DNA from: Unio delphinus
Lineage: Eukaryota > Mollusca > Bivalvia > Unionida > Unionidae
Length of the DNA stretch: 64,000 nucleotides
Direction of reading: 5' to 3'
Assembly: GCA_029339505.1 (NCBI GenBank)
Contig: JAQISU010000070.1
Span: 2,528,501-2,592,500 of the forward strand
Shown: piece by piece, positions 46,512 through 60,002 of the stretch
Layout of the letters: each line of letters starts with the position of its first letter
How positions within the stretch are numbered: position 1 is the stretch's first letter
Notes under the pieces: generated by a model
What the model was told of the DNA's origin: nothing
Seen by the model: the letters and a program-made list of their open reading frames with translations, nothing else
Databases searched by the model: none
Made by a program: the position numbers and the translations under genes

Positions 46512-47367
46512 TGTTACGTGTTTAGGCTCGAATAAACAGTAACATGGAAAGAGTGAAAATGACAAGCTTGTAAAAACTTAATATACATTTTATTGAGCAC
46601 AAATATTTTCCAGAAAAGAAAAATAAACTTACGGTTTTAAGAATCTATTCCAAAATTAATCCAAAAATAATTCAAAATATAATCCACTAGTGCAATTGCA
46701 AAAGTCCTGGTAATAAAATAAATGTCCTAAAAATTCCCAGTTCGAATCTTAGTGAAGCATCCAAGATGGAAGACGATGTCACGTGATAAAGTCAGTTCTG
46801 TTCATATGAAATTCAATGAGCACAAATGTTTTCCAGATAAATAACAAAATAAATCCTCTTCATCCAAACGAATTGAAATAATTTCCATTACAAGGAAATT
46901 TTTATAATAATATAAATCAACTCAACTTAGTATTCTAACAGCCCAACTTCTACTAAATAGTTCGGTCCAAAACATAATTTATATATTTGTTTTTACCTAA
47001 ACAAGGAATGGGTGACACCATCTTCTAGAATCTTTAGAACAAATTTACGTTGAAAAAATCTCGTACACACCGTATGACCCAGATGAGAATCAGTTATGTT
47101 TACTCTCAAGAACTAAAAATAGAAAGATATTTATAACAAAGCTCCATAATGTCCATGGAATAAACCAATCATTTTAAAAGCTTGTTTACAACTCTGAAGC
47201 CATGTCAGAAATGAAGTCAACATCTGGTGTTTGTTTGCAAAGTACAGGTCATCCCACTTTTAAAAACAAATATATCCCAATGAATGAATCTTAAACTTAA
47301 AATGTCAAATTTGAATCTGACAAACAAACAATTAAAAAAAAATGACTAACATCAAATATACGTAACA
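46512..47367 (-). mobile_element. Solo LTR, family A, copy 1 (856 bp), inside the 26-bp satellite
   Basis: The ends are TGTTACGTG and CGTAACA. It is flanked by an exact 5-bp target duplication TACTG (46507-46511 and 47368-47372). Removing the LTR and one TACTG restores an uninterrupted satellite monomer. On the minus strand it carries AATAAA and a GTAAGTTTATTT motif, as do the copies at 1424 and 61382. No internal region remains, so it is a solo LTR formed by recombination. Confidence 0.92.
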
Positions 47368-50300
47368 TACTGGTACTAGGATATTTCTAAAGCTACTGGT
47401 ACTAGGATATTTCTAAAGCTACTGGTATTAGGCTAGTTCTAAAGCTACTGGTACTAGGATAGTTCTAAAACTACTGGTACTAGAATAGTTGTAAAGCTAC
47501 TGGCACTAGGATATTTCTAAAGCTACTGGTACTAGGATAGTTCTAAAGCTACTGGTACTAGGATAGTTCTAAAGCTACTGGTACTAGGATATTTCTAAAG
47601 CTACTGGTAATAGGAGAGTTCTAAAGCTACTGGTACTAGGATATTTCTAAAGCTAGTCGTACTAGGATATTTCTAAAGCTACTGGTACTAGGATATTTCT
47701 AAAGCTACTGGTACTAGGATGTTTCTAAAGCTACTGGTACTAGGATATTTCTAACGCTACTGGTACTAGGATAGTTCTAAAGCTACTGGCACTATGATAT
47801 TTCTAAAGCTACTGGTACTAGGATATTTCTAAAGCTACTGGTACTAGGATGGTTCTAAAGCTACTGGTACTAGGATATTTCTAAAGCTAGTGTTACTAGA
47901 ATATTTCTAAAGCTACTGGCACTAGGATATTTCTAAAGCTACTGGTACTAGGATATATTTAAAGCTACTGGTATGATGACAGTTCTAAAGCTACTGGCAC
48001 TAGAATATTTCTAAAGCTACTGGTACTAGGATATTTCTAAAGCTAATGGTACTAGGATATTTCTAATGCTACTGGTACTAGAATATTTCTAAAGCTACTG
48101 GTACTAGGATAGTTCTAAAGCTGCTGGTACTAGGATAGTTCTAAAGCTACTGGCACTAGGATATTTCTAAAGCTACTGGTACTAGGATAGTTCTAAAGCT
48201 ACTTGTACTAGGATAGTTCTAAAGCTACTGGTACTAGGATAGTTCTAAAGCTACTGGTACTAGGATATTTCTAAAGCTACTGGTAATAGAAGAGTTCTAA
48301 AGCTACTGGTACTAGGATATTTCTAAAGCTAGTCGTACTAGGATATTTCTAAAGCTACTGGTACTAGGATGTTTCTAAAGCTACTGGCACTAGGATATTT
48401 CTAAAGCTACTGGTAATAGGAGAGTTCTAAAGGTACTGGTACTAGGATATTTCTAAAGCTAGTGGTACTAGGATATTTCTAAAGGTACTGGTACTAGGAT
48501 ATTTCTAAAGCTACTGGTACTAGGAGAGTTCTAAAGCTACTGGTACTAGGATATTTCTAAAGCTACTGGTATTAGGATAGTTCTAAAGCTACTGGTACTA
48601 GGATATTTCTAAAGCTACTGATACTAGGATAGTTCCAAAGCTACTGGTACTAGGGTAGTTCTATAGCCACTGGTACTAGGATAGTTCTAAAGCTACTGGT
48701 ACTAGGATATTTCGAAAGCTACTGGTACTAGGATATTTCTAAAACTACTGGTACTAGGATATTTTTAAAGCTACTGGAAAGAGGAGAGTTCTAAAGCTAC
48801 TGGTACTAGGATATTTCTAAAGCTACTCGTACTAGGATATTTCTAAAGCTACTGGTACTAGGATAGTTATAAAACTACTGGTACTAGGACAGTTCTAAAG
48901 CTACTGGTACTAGGCTATTTCTAAAGCTACTGGTACTAGGATAGTTCCAAAGCTACTGGTACTAGGATAGATCTATAGCTACTGGTATTAGGATAGTTCT
49001 AAAGCTACTGGTACTAGGAGAGTTCTAAAGCTACTGGTACTCGGATATTTCTAAAGCTACTGGTACTAGGACATTTCTAAAGCTACTGGAAAGAGGAGAG
49101 TTCTAAAGCTACTGGTACTAGGATATTTCTAAAGCTACTTTTACTAGGATAGTGCTAAAGATACTGGAAAGAGGATAGTTCTAAAGATACTGGTACTAGG
49201 ATATTTCTAAAGCTACTGGTACTAGAATAGTTCTAAAGCTACTGGTACTAGGATAGTTCCAAAGCTACTGGTACTAGGACAGTTCTAAAGCTACGGGTAC
49301 TATGACAGTTCTAAAGCTACTGGTACTAGGATAGTTCTAAAGGTACTGGTACTAGGATATTTCTAAAGCTACCGGTACTAGGATATTTCCAAAGCTACTG
49401 GTACTAGGATAGTTCTAAAGCTACTGGTACTAGGATATTTCTAAGGCTACTGGTACTAGGATAGTTATAAAGCTACTGGTACTAAGATAGTTCTATAGCT
49501 ACTGGTACTAGGATAGTTCTAAAGCTACTGGTAATAGGAGAGTTCTAAAGGTACTGGTACTAGGATATTTCTAAAGCTAGTGGTACTAGGATATTTCTAA
49601 AGGTACTGGTACTAGGATATTTCTAAAGCTACTGGTACTAGGAGAGTTCTAAAGCTACTGGTACTAGGATATTTCTAAAGCTACTGGTATTAGGATAGTT
49701 CTAAAGCTACTGGTACTAGGATATTTCTAAAGCTACTGATACTAGGATAGTTCCAAAGCTACTGGTACTAGGGTAGTTCTATAGCCACTGGTACTAGGAT
49801 AGTTCTAAAGCTACTGGTACTAGGAATTTTCTAAAGCTACTGGTACTAGGATATTTCTAAAACTACTGGTACTAGGATATTTTTAAAGCTACTGGAAAGA
49901 GGAGAGTTCTAAAGCTACTGGTACTAGGATATTTCTAAAGCTACTCGTACTAGGATATTTCTAAAGCTACTGGTACTAGGATAGTTATAAAACTACTGGT
50001 ACTAGGACAGTTCTAAAGCTACTGGTACTAGGCTATTTCTAAAGCTACTGGTACTAGAATAGTTCCAAAGCTACTGGTACTAGGATAGATCTATAGCTAA
50101 TGGTATTAGGATAGTTCTAAAGCTACTGGTACTAGGAGAGTTCTAAAGCTACTGGTACTCGGATATTTCTAAAGCTACTGGTACTAGGACATTTCTAAAG
50201 CTACTGGAAAGAGGAGAGTTCTAAAGCTACTGGTACTAGGATATTTCTAAAGCTACTTGTACTAGGATAGTTCTAAAGATACTGGAAAGAGGATAGTTCT

Positions 50301-51350
50301 AAAGATACTGGTACTAGGATATTTCTAAAGAAACTGGTACTAGAATAGTTCTAAAGCTACTGGTACTAGGATAGTTCCAAAGCTACTGGTACTAGGACAG
50401 TTCTAAAGCTACGGGTACTATGACAGTTCTAAAGCTACTGGTACTAGGATAGTTCTAAAGGTACTGGTACTAGGATATTTCTAAAGCTACCGGTACTAGG
50501 ATATTTCCAAAGCTACTGGTACTAGGATAGTTCTAAAGCTACTGGTACTAGGATATTTCTAAGGCTACTGGTACTAGGATAGTTATAAAGCTACTGGTGC
50601 TAAGATAGTTCTATAGCTACTGGTACTAGGATAGTTCTAAAGCTCCTGGTACTAGGATATTTCTAAAGCTACTGGTACTAGGATATTTCTAAAGCTACTG
50701 GTACTGGTATAGTTCTAAAGCTACTGGCACTAGGATATTTCCAAAGCTACTGGTACTAGGATAGTTCTAAAGCTACTGGTACTAGGATATTTGTAAAGCT
50801 ACTGGTACTAGGATAGCTCTAAAGCTACTGGTACTAGGATAGTTCTATAGCTACTGGTACTAGGATATTTCCAAAGCTACTGGTACTAGGATAGTTCTAA
50901 AGCTACTGGTACTAGGATATTTCTAAAGCTACTGGTACTAGGATAGTTCTATAGCTACTGGTACTAGGATAGTTCTAAAGCTACTGGTATTAGGCTAGTT
51001 CTAAAGCTACTGGTACTAGGATATTTCTAAAGCTACTGGTACTAGGATATTTCTAAAGCTACTGGTACTAGGATATTTCTAAAGCTACTGGTACTAGGAT
51101 ATTTCTAAAGCTACTGGCACTAATATATTTCTAAAGCTACTGGTATTAAAATAGTTCTAAAGTTACTGGTACTAGGATATTTCTAAAGCTACTGGTACTA
51201 GGATATTTCTAAAGCTACTGGCACTATGATATTTCTAAAGCTACTGGTACTAGAATAGTTCTAAAGCTACTGATACTAGGACAGTTCTAAAGCTACTGGT
51301 ACTAGGATTGTTCTAAAGCTAATGGTACTAGGATATTTCTAAAGCTACTG
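47368..51350. repeat. 26-bp satellite, block 2 (about 153 monomers)
   Basis: This is the longest block. It has higher-order structure: a run starting GTAATAGG at 48413 recurs at 49531 (1118 bases apart, 43 x 26), with the same sequence of variant monomers (GGAAAGAGGAGAG, CTATAGCCACT, AGCTACGGGTACTATGAC). Its last monomers before 51350 repeat those before 46511 almost base for base. Confidence 0.96.
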
Positions 51351-52206
51351 TGTTACGTGTTTAGGCTCGAATAAACAGTAACATGGAAAGAGTGAAAATG
51401 ACAAGCTTGTAAAAACTTAATATACATTTTATTGAGCACAAATATTTTCCAGAAAAGAAAAATAAACTTACGGTTTTAAGAATCTATTCCAAAATTAATC
51501 CAAAAATAATTCAAAATATAATCCACTAGTGCAATTGCAAAAGTCCTGGTAATAAAATAAATGTCCTAAAAATTCCCAGTTCGAATCTTAGTGAAGCATC
51601 CAAGATGGAAGACGATGTCACGTGATAAAGTCAGTTCTGTTCATATGAAATTCAATGAGCACAAATGTTTTCCAGATAAATAACAAAATAAATCCTCTTC
51701 ATCCAAACGAATTGAAATAATTTCCATTACAAGGAAATTTTTATAATAATATAAATCAACTCAACTTAGTATTCTAACAGCCCAACTTCTACTAAATAGT
51801 TCGGTCCAAAACATAATTTATATATTTGTTTTTACCTAAACAAGGAATGGGTGACACCATCTTCTAGAATCTTTAGAACAAATTTACGTTGAAAAAATCT
51901 CGTACACACCGTATGACCCAGATGAGAATCAGTTATGTTTACTCTCAAGAACTAAAAATAGAAAGATATTTATAACAAAGCTCCATAATGTCCATGCAAT
52001 AAACCAATCATTTTAAAAGCTTGTTTACAACTCTGAAGCCATGTCAGAAATGAAGTCAACATCTGGTGTTTGTTTGCAAAGTACAGGTCATCCCACTTTT
52101 AAAAACAAATATATCCCAATGAATGAATCTTAAACTTAAAATGTCAAATTTGAATCTGACAAACAAACAATTAAAAAAAAATGACTAACATCAAATATAC
52201 GTAACA
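51351..52206 (-). mobile_element. Solo LTR, family A, copy 2 (856 bp), duplicate of copy 1
   Basis: Same length, same ends and same TACTG duplication (51346-51350 and 52207-52211) as the copy at 46512. The only difference I noticed is one base (TCCATGGAATAAACC versus TCCATGCAATAAACC). The satellite variants on both sides match too, so this is a duplicated locus and not a second insertion. Confidence 0.93.
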
Positions 52207-54771
52207 TACTGGTACTAGGATATTTCTAAAGCTACTGGTACTAGGATATTTCTAAAGCTACTGGTATTAGGCTAGTTCTAAAGCTACTGGTACTAGGATA
52301 GTTCTAAAGCTACTGGTACTAGGATAGTTGTAAAGCTACTGGCACTAGGATATTTCTAAAGCTACTGGTACTAGGATAGTTCTAAAGCTACTGGTACTAG
52401 GATAGTTCTAAAGCTACTTGTACTAGGATAGTTCTAAAGCTACTGGTACTAGGATATTTCTAAAGCTACTGGTAATAGGAGAGTTCTAAAGCTACTGGTA
52501 CTAGGATATTTCTAAAGCTAGTCGTACTAGGATATTTCTAAAGCTACTGGTACTAGGATATTTCTAAAGCTACTGGTACTAGGATGTTTCCAAAGCTACT
52601 GGTACTAGGATATTTCTAACGCTACTGGTACTAGGATAGTTCTAAAGCTACTGGCACTATGATATTTCTAAAGCTACTGGTACTAGGATATTTCTAAAGC
52701 TACTGGTACTAGGATGGTTCTAAAGCTACTGGTACTAGGATATTTCTAAAGCTAGTGGTACTAGAATATTTCTAAAGCTACTGGCACTAGGATATTTCTA
52801 AAGCTACTGGTACTAGGATATATTTAAAGCTACTGGTATGATGACAGTTCTAAAGCTACTGGTACTAGAATATTTCTAAAGCTACTGGTACTAGGATATT
52901 TCTAAAGCTAATGGTACTAGGATATTTCTAATGCTACTGGTACTAGAATATTTCTAAAGCTACTGGTACTAGGATAGTTCTAAAGCTACTGGTACTAGGA
53001 TAGTTCTAAAGCTACTGGCACTAGGATATTTCTAAAGCTACTGGTACTAGGATAGTTCTAAAGCTACTTGTACTAGGATAGTTCTAAAGCTACTGGTACT
53101 AGGATAGTTCTAAAGCTACTGGTACTAGGATATTTCTAAAGCTACTGGTAATAGGAGAGTTCTAAAGCTACTGGTACTAGGATATTTCTAAAGCTAGTCG
53201 TACTATGATATTTCTAAAGCTACTGGTACTAGGATATTTCTAAAGCTACTGGTACTAGGATGTTTCTAAAGCTACTGGCACTAGGATATTTCTAAAGCTA
53301 CTGGTAATAGGAGAGTTCTAAAGGTACTGGTACTAGGATATTTCTAAAGCTAGTGGTACTAGGATATTTCTAAAGGTACTGGTACTAGGATATTTCTAAA
53401 GCTACTGGTACTAGGAGAGTTCTAAAGCTACTGGTACTAGGATATTTCTAAAGCTACTGGTATTAGGATAGTTCTAAAGCTACTGGTACTAGGATATTTC
53501 TAAAGCTACTGATACTAGGATAGTTCCAAATCTACTGGTACTAGGGTAGTTCTATAGCTACTGGTACTAGGATAGTTCTAAAGCTACTGGTACTAGGATA
53601 TTTCTAAAGCTACTGGTACTAGGATATTTCTAAAACTACTGGTACTAGGATATTTTTAAAGCTACTGGAAAGAGGAGAGTTCTAAAGCTACTGGTACTAG
53701 GATATTTCTAAAGCTACTCGTACTAGGATATTTCTAAAGCTACTGGTACTAGGATAGATCTATAGCTATTGGTATTAGGATAGTTCTAAAGCTACTGGTA
53801 CTAGGAGAGTTCTAAAGCTACTGGTACTCAGATATTTCTAAAGCTACTGGTACTAGGACATTTCTAAAGCTACTGGAAAGAGGAGAGTTCTAAAGCAACT
53901 GGTACTAGGATATTTCTAAAGCTACTTGTACTAGGATAGTTCTAAAGATACTGGAAAGAGGATAGTTCTAAAGATACTGGTACTAGGATATTTCTAAAGC
54001 TAATGGTACTAGAATAGTTCTAAAGCTACTGGTACTAGGATAGTTCCAAAGCTACTGGTACTAGGACAGTTCTAAAGCTACCGGTACTATGACAGTTCTA
54101 AAGCTACTGGTACTAGGATAGTTCTAAAGGTACTGGTACTAGGATATTTGTAAAGCTACCGGTACTAGGATATTTCTAAAGCTACTGGTACTAGGATAGT
54201 TCTAAAGCTACTGGTACTAGGATATTTCTAAGGCTACTGGTACTAGGATAGTTATAAAGCTACTGGTACTAGGATAGTTCTATAGCTACTGGTACTAGGA
54301 TAGTTCTAAAGCTACTGGTACTAGGATATTTCTAAAGCTACTGGTACTAGGATATTTCTAAAGCTACTGGTACTATTATAGTTCTTAAGCTACTGGCACT
54401 AGGATATTTCCAAAGCTACTGGTACTAGGCTAGTTCTAAAGCTACTGGTACTAGGATATTTCTAAAGCTACTGGTACTAGGATAGTTCTAAAGCTAGTGG
54501 TACTAGGATAGTTCTATAGCTACTGGTACTAGGATATTTCCAAAGCTACTGGTACTAGGATAGTTCTAAAGCTACTGGTACTAGGATATTTCTAAAGCTA
54601 CTGGTACTAGGATAGTTCTATAGCTACTGGTACTAGGATAGTTCTAAAGCTACTGGTATTAGGCTAGTTCCAAAGCTACTGGTACTAGGATAGTTCTAAA
54701 GCTACTTGTACTAGGATAGTTCAAAAGCTACTGGTACTAGGAAAGTTCTAAAGCTACTGGTACTAGGATAG
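52207..54771. repeat. 26-bp satellite, block 3 (about 98 monomers)
   Basis: It repeats the order of variants found after the first LTR (GTATTAGGCTAG, GTTGTAAAGC, TACTTGTAC and so on) and ends exactly at the family B LTR starting at 54772. Small whole-monomer insertions and deletions separate it from block 2. Confidence 0.96.
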
Positions 54772-55399
54772 TGTTACAAGCACAGGGGTATTCACTTGAC
54801 CGAGCGGTGTCAAAACCCTGGCGCGAGTCACGCTGGAAGTCATATGTTTTCCCCAAATTTCCAAAGACTTCCATACAACTTAAGTTGTAAAATGGAAAGA
54901 AAGACGTGTCTGCTATAATTATTAATCTTTGCTGTAATCAATGGGCGACCCAGAGGAGACAACTTGCCCAAACGTCCATTAACTGCACCTTTACATGGTT
55001 TTTCTTCATTATCATCCGTTTTCCGTACCGATAGCTTGTCATGCCATAGAAATTACACCAGTATTCCCTTACTAACTGGGAAATATTTAACTGCGCGACC
55101 CTAGGCCAGTCCATCCACAGAATTTCCGGCGTATCACACTCATATACATACGCCAATTTTCCACTATGGCCACATAAACGGTACCTACCAAGTTCCAACT
55201 TATTGATTCCATTCTATAATTTACTGATTTCCAACCATAAATGCTGCCTTTTCAATCACACTACTTGTATACACCACTGAATTTTAATATGGACTATGTT
55301 ACTCCAGGCCAGGGACAGTCATTCGGCTTGTACCCAAAATCACTACTAACGACCCAAGCATGGTTCAAATTCACTAACACTTACTCCAAATTTATTACA
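54772..55399 (-). mobile_element. Family B LTR (628 bp), 3' LTR of a truncated element
   Basis: Reverse complement of the LTR at 24515-25139. On the minus strand it starts TGTAATAAATTTGGAG and ends GCTTGTAACA. Unlike the solo copy, it is preceded (minus strand, 55400 upward) by AAAGGCGGGGGTAA, a polypurine tract. It is therefore a 3' LTR whose element lies to the right. Its outer end abuts the 26-bp satellite. The minus-strand open frame at 54938-55198 lies wholly within the LTR and is not supported as a gene. Confidence 0.82.
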
Positions 55400-55560
55400 T
55401 TACCCCCGCCTTTAAAAGATCACTCGTCCCGAGTGACAATAGTTCTAAACAGAGGCTTTATGTTATCTAACTTTGTGACCGATAACAGTAGAATGGACAA
55501 CTTTTCTTGCCATGTTGTATTCTTAGCTTAACATTATTACTTTTATCAAAACTGTGTTTA
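55400..55560 (-). mobile_element. Internal 3' end of the family B retrotransposon (remnant)
   Basis: It contains the polypurine tract (55400-55413) and upstream minus-strand text that reads LSLGTSDLLK-like before a stop, the sort of tail seen after Gypsy-type pol genes. No RT or integrase follows to the right, so the body is lost. The boundary near 55560 is approximate. Confidence 0.5.
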
Positions 55561-55970
55561 ACGTCCCAGACTATTTTATTTTCAAATAGTGTTTTGTTGT
55601 AACATTTTGAATCACTGGTGATTTAAAATGAATACCGTATATAGCCTTTTACAAATCAGATCACGTGACATCAATTGTAGGCCCTAATCTGCAGTTGCAT
55701 AATGTCTGGAAAATCAGGATCTACGTTTTTTGTTCTGCTAAGTAAATAAACTGCATAGACCAATAAAGACATGGGTCTATTTGACTTGTTGTTTTTACCA
55801 GCTTGCTTCTCAGCGTGCCTGTATGAATTGAAGAAGAGCTATTGTACCCCACCCATAGTGTCCCCACATAGTAAAGAATTTATATCGAGACCATCACAAC
55901 ATGTTATCTACCCTTTCTACCATTCCTTAGTTCTAGACAACAGTTTGAAGTGGATTTCATAGCATAGATA
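55561..55970. other. Intron 1 spacer, no supported feature
   Basis: A 63-residue open frame at 55771-55962 has no recognisable domain or splice sites. Confidence 0.45.
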
Positions 55971-56312
55971 GCACCTACACCCATGATAACTTGGTAATCT
56001 GTGTATATTATATGTATATACTTGCATAGCACCTACACCCATGATAACTTGGTACATCTGTGTATATTATATGTATATACTTACATAGCACCTACACCCA
56101 TGATAACTTGGTAATCTGTGTATATTATATGTATATACTTACATAACACCTACACCCATGACAACTTGGTAATCTGTGTATATTATATGTATATACTTAC
56201 ACATCACCTACACCCATGATAACTTGGTACATCTGTGTATATTATATGTATATACTTACATAGCACCTACACCCATGATAACTTGGTACATATGTGTACA
56301 TACTTGCTTAAT
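55971..56312. repeat. 58-59-bp minisatellite, about 6 copies
   Basis: Copies begin GCACCTACACCCATGATAAC at 55971, 56029, 56088 and onward. They differ by TAATCTG versus TACATCTG. The inner TATATTATATGTATATAC is AT-rich and partly self-complementary. The interval 56313-57754 shows nothing else. Confidence 0.93.
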
Positions 56313-57754
56313 TGTTCATGATTATATTATTTCTTTTATCCCGCACACATTCTGTCATACCCGGAATTACTCTTAAGGGGTATTACACCATTATCAAAAA
56401 ATCGAGCACTGTGGCACATATGTGAAGGTTCGTTGAGTTTGATACATTTTGTAATTTAAGATTATACGTCATGCTCCATTCGTCATAGAAAAACCAAACT
56501 AATGCATTATTCATCTCTCTTAATTTTAGACCATGCAGATAAAGATGGTCACTGAGACCTATATTCACATTTTCTTGTGCAGATTATGTTACTGCGTTTT
56601 TAGCGCATGACCACATGCTTGTTTTAAACTTCTTTGGAGCCCTGGTTTATATCCTGTGGAAATTGACAACGCAGTTTGTTCTCCCTTATTTTAAATGATG
56701 CATAACATTGAACATCTTTAATGTTCAGTATACATGAATCCTAATATTTGTATGAATCAGCTGACAAACTCGACCTCTATCACAAACTGACATATAACAT
56801 TTCTAACAAGAACGTATATTGACATATCTGTCGATATTAAAGACTGGTGTAGTTTAATTTATCGATTCTTTAAAACTCTAACATCAACACTAAAATGTTC
56901 CTAAAAGAGGCATTCATCATCATGGAATTAGAAAGGCGCATAATTGGCCTATACTTAATTGATTGTCATATATCATTAGCTTAAAACAGTCTCACAGGTC
57001 CAAAATATTATATTTGATGGCAGTAATGTTGGGCTCAAAGACGTGTGATATATATGGAAAGTACTAATGGATTTTTTGATTTTGAGAGGTTCAAGTTCTT
57101 TTCTCGATCTCGAGAGGATAAATTTCTCTGAAATGCCTTTGTTGTGTTTGTTGTATGATTACATTATCATGCCAGTGTTGTATAAAATGAGTTCTGGGAG
57201 AAAGAACATTTTTTTTTATCAAACAAAACCTGTTTGTCATTGAACATGCTACAGGTACTCAAGCACAGAAATATTTAAATGAATATTTGCGGATATTGCC
57301 ACTCACTAACTTGCATGACGGTTTAATTAATTGTCATTGTTCAAATATGGCTGTGGCTGATAATTCAAGCATGGCTATTATTGGCATAATGTAAATCATT
57401 ATAGCCATTGATTCAGAAATGCAATCAACGCTTCTCTTTTGAAAATACTTTTTAAAATTAATACGTAAAAATATAACATTCTTAACTGTCAAGAAGATAG
57501 TTAAATATAACATTCATTTTGTCAATGATCTTGATATTTTTTCAGATATATCTTTTTATCGTCATCATGTAAAATGTACCAGTCATTCTTCCATTTAATA
57601 TCGATATGATTGAAAAATTCAGAAATCTACGTTAAAAATCCAAACGCGCGTGCGCGTGCACACACACAGAAACACACATACACCACTGCATAGATCATTA
57701 TTAAATTTCAGTGTCCTCGTCGTCTTCGTTTGTTTTCCCCGCGATTGTCCACGC

Positions 57755-59450
57755 TTTTGTAAACATTTGACCTGTACGATATCAATGCGTTTTGTAAACA
57801 TTTTACGAGTACGATGTCCATAATTTTGTAAACATGCGACGGGTACGATGTCCATTAGTTTTTAAACATTTGACAAGTAAAATGTCCATGAGTTAGTAAA
57901 CATGTGACGAGTACGATGTCCATAATTTTGTAAACATTTGACAAGTACGATGTCCATGAGTTTGTAAAAATATGACGAGTACGACTTCCATGAGTTATTA
58001 AACATGTGACCAGTACAATTTCCATGAGTTAGTAAACATGTGACGAGTACGATGTCCATAATTTTGTAAACATTTGACAAGTACGATGTCCATGAGTTTG
58101 TAAAAATGTGACGAGTACGATGTCCATGAGTTAGTAAACATTTTACGAGTACGATGTCCATAATTTTGTAAACATGTGACGAGTACGATGTCCATAATTT
58201 TGTAAACATGTGACAAGTACGATGTACATGAGTTTGTAAACATGTGACGAGTACGACGTCCATGAGTTAGTAAACATGTGACGAGTACAATGTCCATGAG
58301 TTTGTAAACATGTGACCAGTACAATGTCCATGAGTTAGTAAACATGCGACGGGTACAATGTCCATGAGTTTGTAAACATGTGACCAGTACCATGTCCATG
58401 AGTTAGTAAACATGTGACGAGTACGACGTCCATGAGTTTATAAACATGTGACGAGTACGATGTCCATGGGTTTGTAAACATGTGACGAGTACGACGTCCA
58501 TGAGTTTGTAAACATTTTACGAGTACGATGTCCATAATTTTGTAAACATGCGACGGGTACGATGTCCATGAGTTTGTAAACATGTAACGAATACGATGTC
58601 CATGAGTTAGTAAACATGTGACGAGTACGACGTCCATGAGTTTGTAAACATTTTACAAGTACGATGTCCATGAGTTAGTATACATGTGACCAGTACAATG
58701 TCCATGAGTTAGTAAACATGTGACCAGTACAATGTCCATGAGTTAGTAAACATGGGACGAGTACGATGTCCATGAGTTTGTAAACATGTGACGAGTACGA
58801 TGTCCATGAGTTTGTAAACATTTTACGAGTACGATGTCCATGAGTTAGTATACATGTGACCAGTACAATGTCCATGAGTTTGTAAACATGTGACCAGTAC
58901 AATGTCCATGATTTAGTAAACATGTGACGAGTACGATGTCCATGAGTTAGTAAACATGTGACCAGTACAATGTCCATGAGTTTGTAAACATGTGACTAGT
59001 AAAATGTCCATGAGTTTGTAAACATGTGACCAGTGCAATGTCCATGAGTTAGTAAACATGTGACCAGTACAATGTCCATGAGTTTGTAAACATGTGACCA
59101 GTACAATGTCCATGAGTTAGTAAACATGTGACGAGTACGACGTCCATCAGTTTGTAAACATGTGACGAGTACGATGTCCATGAGTTAGTAAACATGTGAC
59201 GAGTACGATGTCCATAATTTTGTAAACATGTGACCAGTACAATGTCCATGAGTTAGTAAACATGCGACGGGTACAATGTCCATGAGTTTGTAAACATGTG
59301 ACCAGTACAATGTCCATGAGTTAGTAAACATGTGACGAGTACGACGTCCATGAGTTAGTAAACATGTGACGAGTACAATATCCATGAGTGTGTAAATATT
59401 TGACGAGTACGATGTCCATGAGTTTATAAATATTTGACTAGTACGATATC
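57755..59450. repeat. 34-bp minisatellite A, about 50 copies, in intron 1
   Basis: The unit is CATGTGACGAGTACGATGTC plus CATGAGTTAGTAAA. Variable positions are CGAG/CCAG, GATG/AATG/GACG, TTAG/TTTG and CATGAGTT/CATAATTT. The minus strand is free of stops in most frames over long stretches, so several frames of 60-133 residues appear, all periodic. None has features of a real gene. Confidence 0.96.
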
Positions 59451-59728
59451 CAACATTTTACCAACACGAAAGCAAGTTGTTTCAATAAAGATAATTAATT
59501 CTCGTTTGATATGTTATTTGATATTCGCAATTAACACAAAAACTATTATTGTACTGTACACATCAGTAATAATAATGCATATATGGGAACCCTCACGATC
59601 ATAAGTCATAAGACGTATTGCAAATGTATTATATATATTCGCCGTCGGAAAGTTTATATTACAACTTTGTAATTTGTATACACGTTAGAATTTTGTGTCC
59701 ATCCATCCATCTGCTCAGCCATACAAGA

Positions 59729-59889
59729 TCTGTGTATCTGTCTATCTATCTATGTATCTGTCTTTATCTGTATCTATGTATCTGTCTATCTATCTATGTA
59801 TATGTCTATCTATCTATGTATCTGTCTATCTATCTATGTATCTGTCTATCTATCTATGTATCTGTCTATCTATCTATGTATCTGTCTTT
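59729..59889. repeat. 20-bp repeat of tetranucleotide origin
   Basis: The unit TCTGTCTATCTATCTATGTA is repeated about 7 times, a higher-order form of a CTAT/CTGT microsatellite. Confidence 0.93.
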
Positions 59890-60002
59890 CTTGTTCTGCT
59901 TTTAACTGAAGTTTTAATATGCTTTAGTCATATCATGCCGACGAAATATGAAATGACTGCTAAGTGCATTGTCTAATCATAGACTTAGGTAGTCTATCCA
60001 TA

